Shown here in pieces: positions 62,550 to 64,000 of a DNA stretch of 64,000 nt. The notes under the pieces were generated by a model. That model searched no databases and was not told the DNA's origin. It worked only from the letters and a program-made list of their open reading frames with translations. The first letter of the stretch is position 1. The number at the start of each line of letters is the position of its first letter. Origin of the DNA: Chryseobacterium sp. CH21. GTDB taxonomy: Bacteria; Bacteroidota; Bacteroidia; Flavobacteriales; Weeksellaceae. The translations under genes and the position numbers were made by a program. The DNA is taken from positions 1-64,000 of the forward strand of contig NZ_QICI01000029.1 of assembly GCF_004119445.1 (NCBI RefSeq), given 5' to 3'.

Positions 62550-63313
62550 TTATTGGCCTCCTAAAGCTACCATAATTGCCTTTTCAATTGTTTTTTGTGA
62601 AGCATATTGAGCTCCGCAAACAAGGCTGGTGAAAAGATATTGCCCTTTTTCTATGACAATTGAACCTTCACCATGAGCAGGAACAGCCAGCCTGTACTTC
62701 GTAGTGCCTACGCCTTCCATTCTTACAATGATATTACAGTCTGATTTATTTTGAATCAAAATAATAGCTTCTTTAGTATTAGGATCATTATCAAATAGGG
62801 AGTTAAGGATTTTTACAGTTCTGTTTTTATGCTCTACAGGGGAAACAGCCATCAACATGTTGAATTCTTCTGCTTCGGCATTCGGAATGGCAGCATTGGC
62901 ATTGGCATTCACAACATATGTATTCTGGGCAGTACTTGGGGTATACACAGTGGTAGATTGTTTTGCTGCCAGTTCAGCCTTATATTTTGCAATCTGTTTC
63001 TGCTTGATGATCGCGTTCATTTCATCAAAAGTGATCTTTGTAGAAGGTCTTCTTCTCAGCATGGCTAGCATTTCCTGCATATCTTTTACTTTCTGATCGG
63101 CAGGATGCGCATTTTTGATGTATTCTTTCATCATTTCCATTACCCTTGGCTTCAGGACAGATCTTCGGGGATCATCAGGATGGGCATCTCTTAAAAAGGC
63201 ATTAATCTCGTAGATGCTCTTACTTTTCAAAATTTCACTGTAGTCTTTCCCTTTTTTTGAGCAGACACAGCAACGAAAAATATACAACAAAGAAGTAAAA
63301 GTACTTTTTTCAT
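62550..63313 (-). CDS. Secreted protein of a tandem paralogous family (member A), frame broken near 63255
   Basis: The visible long frame starts with a non-signal stretch. Adding one base to the T7 run at 63252-63258 joins the body to an ATG at 63313, giving MKKVLLLLCCIFFVAVSAQ, a normal signal peptide, then KKGKDYSEILKSKS. The mature part (about 235 aa) has two NAHP units (AFLRDAHPDDPRRSVLKPRV, IKNAHPADQKVKDMQ), a Gln/Ala/Asn-rich linker, and the family domain SDCNIIVRMEGVGTTKYRLA, then SLVCGAQYASQKTIEKAI. Function unknown. Upstream of trmB and its two relatives on the same strand. Confidence 0.75.
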
Positions 63314-63530
63314 TAATTACTATTAAATTAAAAATTTGGTGCTTCTCTTTTAATTGGTTTTCTGGGTTAGTTTTTATTTGAATAACGAAATACAAGTATT
63401 TTTATTTTTAAACACTTGTTTGTGAGATAAAAATAAACATATTTTTGAATATTAGGTAATAATCTATTGTTAAAATTGAATAATTTGTATTGAATACATT
63501 ATGAAAAGATAAAACTGATGGGTGTTGGAC

Positions 63531-63560
63531 AAAAAAAATCCATGTGCTTCACATGGATTA
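63531..63560 (-). terminator. Terminator of the right-edge gene
   Basis: aatccatgtg / cacatggatt hairpin; on the minus strand followed by seven T, 10 bases past the stop at 63570. Confidence 0.85.
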
Positions 63561-63569
63561 TCTATTTGT

Positions 63570-64000
63570 CTAGTTATTGCTTACTACTTCCTGAAGATGA
63601 GAGCTTCTCAATCTTTTTTGATAGATAGGCATATATTTTTCAATAGGAACCTTTATTGCTTCAAAATTTCCGGCCAATACATAAGCCTGAATGTTCTCAG
63701 AAGTATAAACGAACTGAAGGAAGTTATCAATCAAATTTTCAGGAATTTTAAACTTCGTAAAATAATCTTTTCCCAAATAATTTTTGATTTGTGCAACGGA
63801 AGTATTCATTCTTTCATAAGCCTGATAACGCTGTTTTTTCTTTCTGTCACCCGAAAGGATGTCATAAATACTTTCGAGGCTGAAGGTAAGTCCGCCATCC
63901 CGTAATCCGGCAACAGGTAGTTCCGGTGGAGTCCCATCACCTTTTGGTTCCGGAAGGCCAATTACTTTCTTAAGGGCATATGCTTTATCTTCTTTTCTTA
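63570..64000 (-). CDS. Partial hypothetical protein running off the right edge
   Basis: The frame stays open upstream of the first internal ATG (63809) to the end of the window, so the 5' part is missing. The visible part (about 142 aa) reads YALKKVIGLPEPKGDGTPPE near its start, a G/P-rich linker, GLTFSLESIYDILSGDRKKK, then a helical region ending EKYMPIYQKRLRSSHLQE. Not recognised. Incomplete, so no function or localisation can be stated. Confidence 0.6.
   Translation of the reverse strand, partial: RKEDKAYALKKVIGLPEPKGDGTPPELPVAGLRDGGLTFSLESIYDILSGDRKKKQRYQAYERMNTSVAQIKNYLGKDYFTKFKIPENLIDNFLQFVYTSENIQAYVLAGNFEAIKVPIEKYMPIYQKRLRSSHLQEVVSNN

Noticed and set aside
63522..63905. 127-aa plus-strand frame at the right end
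   Set aside because: Antisense to an open minus-strand gene with a strong terminator and a coherent protein sequence.
1..64000. tRNA, rRNA, CRISPR array, IS transposase or toxin-antitoxin pair
   Set aside because: None could be recognised on either strand by reading; a tRNA/CRISPR scan could still find something subtle.

Overview
The window looks like a chromosomal segment of a Chryseobacterium-type member of the Flavobacteriia (Bacteroidota). The sequence is AT-rich. It carries two SusC/SusD pairs, secreted proteins with C-terminal type IX secretion (T9SS) sorting domains, many SPII lipoproteins, a type-B bL31, a fused IcmF mutase, DUF3667/DUF4407-type proteins and a GG-leader peptide. Promoters follow the Bacteroidota TAnnTTTG -7 pattern. 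I see no rRNA, tRNA, CRISPR array, transposase or prophage.

Layout. (1) 0.4-5.8 kb, minus strand: a compact five-gene operon with two paralogous pilin-like exported proteins, a third small exported protein, a two-domain Ig-like periplasmic protein and a 917-aa outer-membrane barrel with Ig-like ends. It resembles a chaperone-usher system and is the best candidate here for an undescribed machine. (2) 5.9-24 kb: phosphodiester/phospholipid and nutrient acquisition. It holds a Tat-exported phospholipase C, a SusC/SusD pair, an Omp85-like barrel, an SDR oxidoreductase, a second SusC/SusD pair followed by a phosphodiesterase-alkaline phosphatase fusion, and a PI-PLC-like lipoprotein. (3) 24-29.8 kb: housekeeping genes (aroA, a MazG-type pyrophosphohydrolase, rpmE2, a GlmU-like protein) plus a beta-helix lipoprotein. 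(4) 29.8-33.4 kb: three lineage-specific secreted proteins, one with a JAMM-like metal motif, and an XRE regulator. (5) 33.4-37.2 kb: an ECF sigma factor, a membrane partner, two DUF4252-type proteins (one fused to a head-GIN beta-helix) and a membrane-anchored protein. (6) 37.3-46.6 kb: guaB, two T9SS-type metalloproteases (M43-like and M64-like), an exported tail-collar protein, a DUF4407 protein and ruvC. (7) 46.6-58 kb: a 2'-5' RNA ligase-like protein, a PadR regulator and its membrane partner, a serine beta-lactamase-like lipoprotein, a Dph6-like enzyme, icmF and several hypothetical genes. (8) 58.3-64 kb: rplM-rpsI-rpsB, a GG-leader Cys-rich peptide, three paralogous secreted proteins flanking trmB, and a truncated gene at the right edge.

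A dominant technical feature is that at least 12 reading-frame breaks, in 11 genes including ruvC and trmB, are each repaired by adding one base to a run of identical bases. This pattern points to homopolymer deletions in the sequence (sequencing/assembly errors) rather than to many real pseudogenes. I therefore describe those genes as full-length with a frame break at a stated position. Several intergenic inverted-repeat elements (13.2 kb, 23.9-24.2 kb, 59.2 kb) look like small non-coding repeat families.
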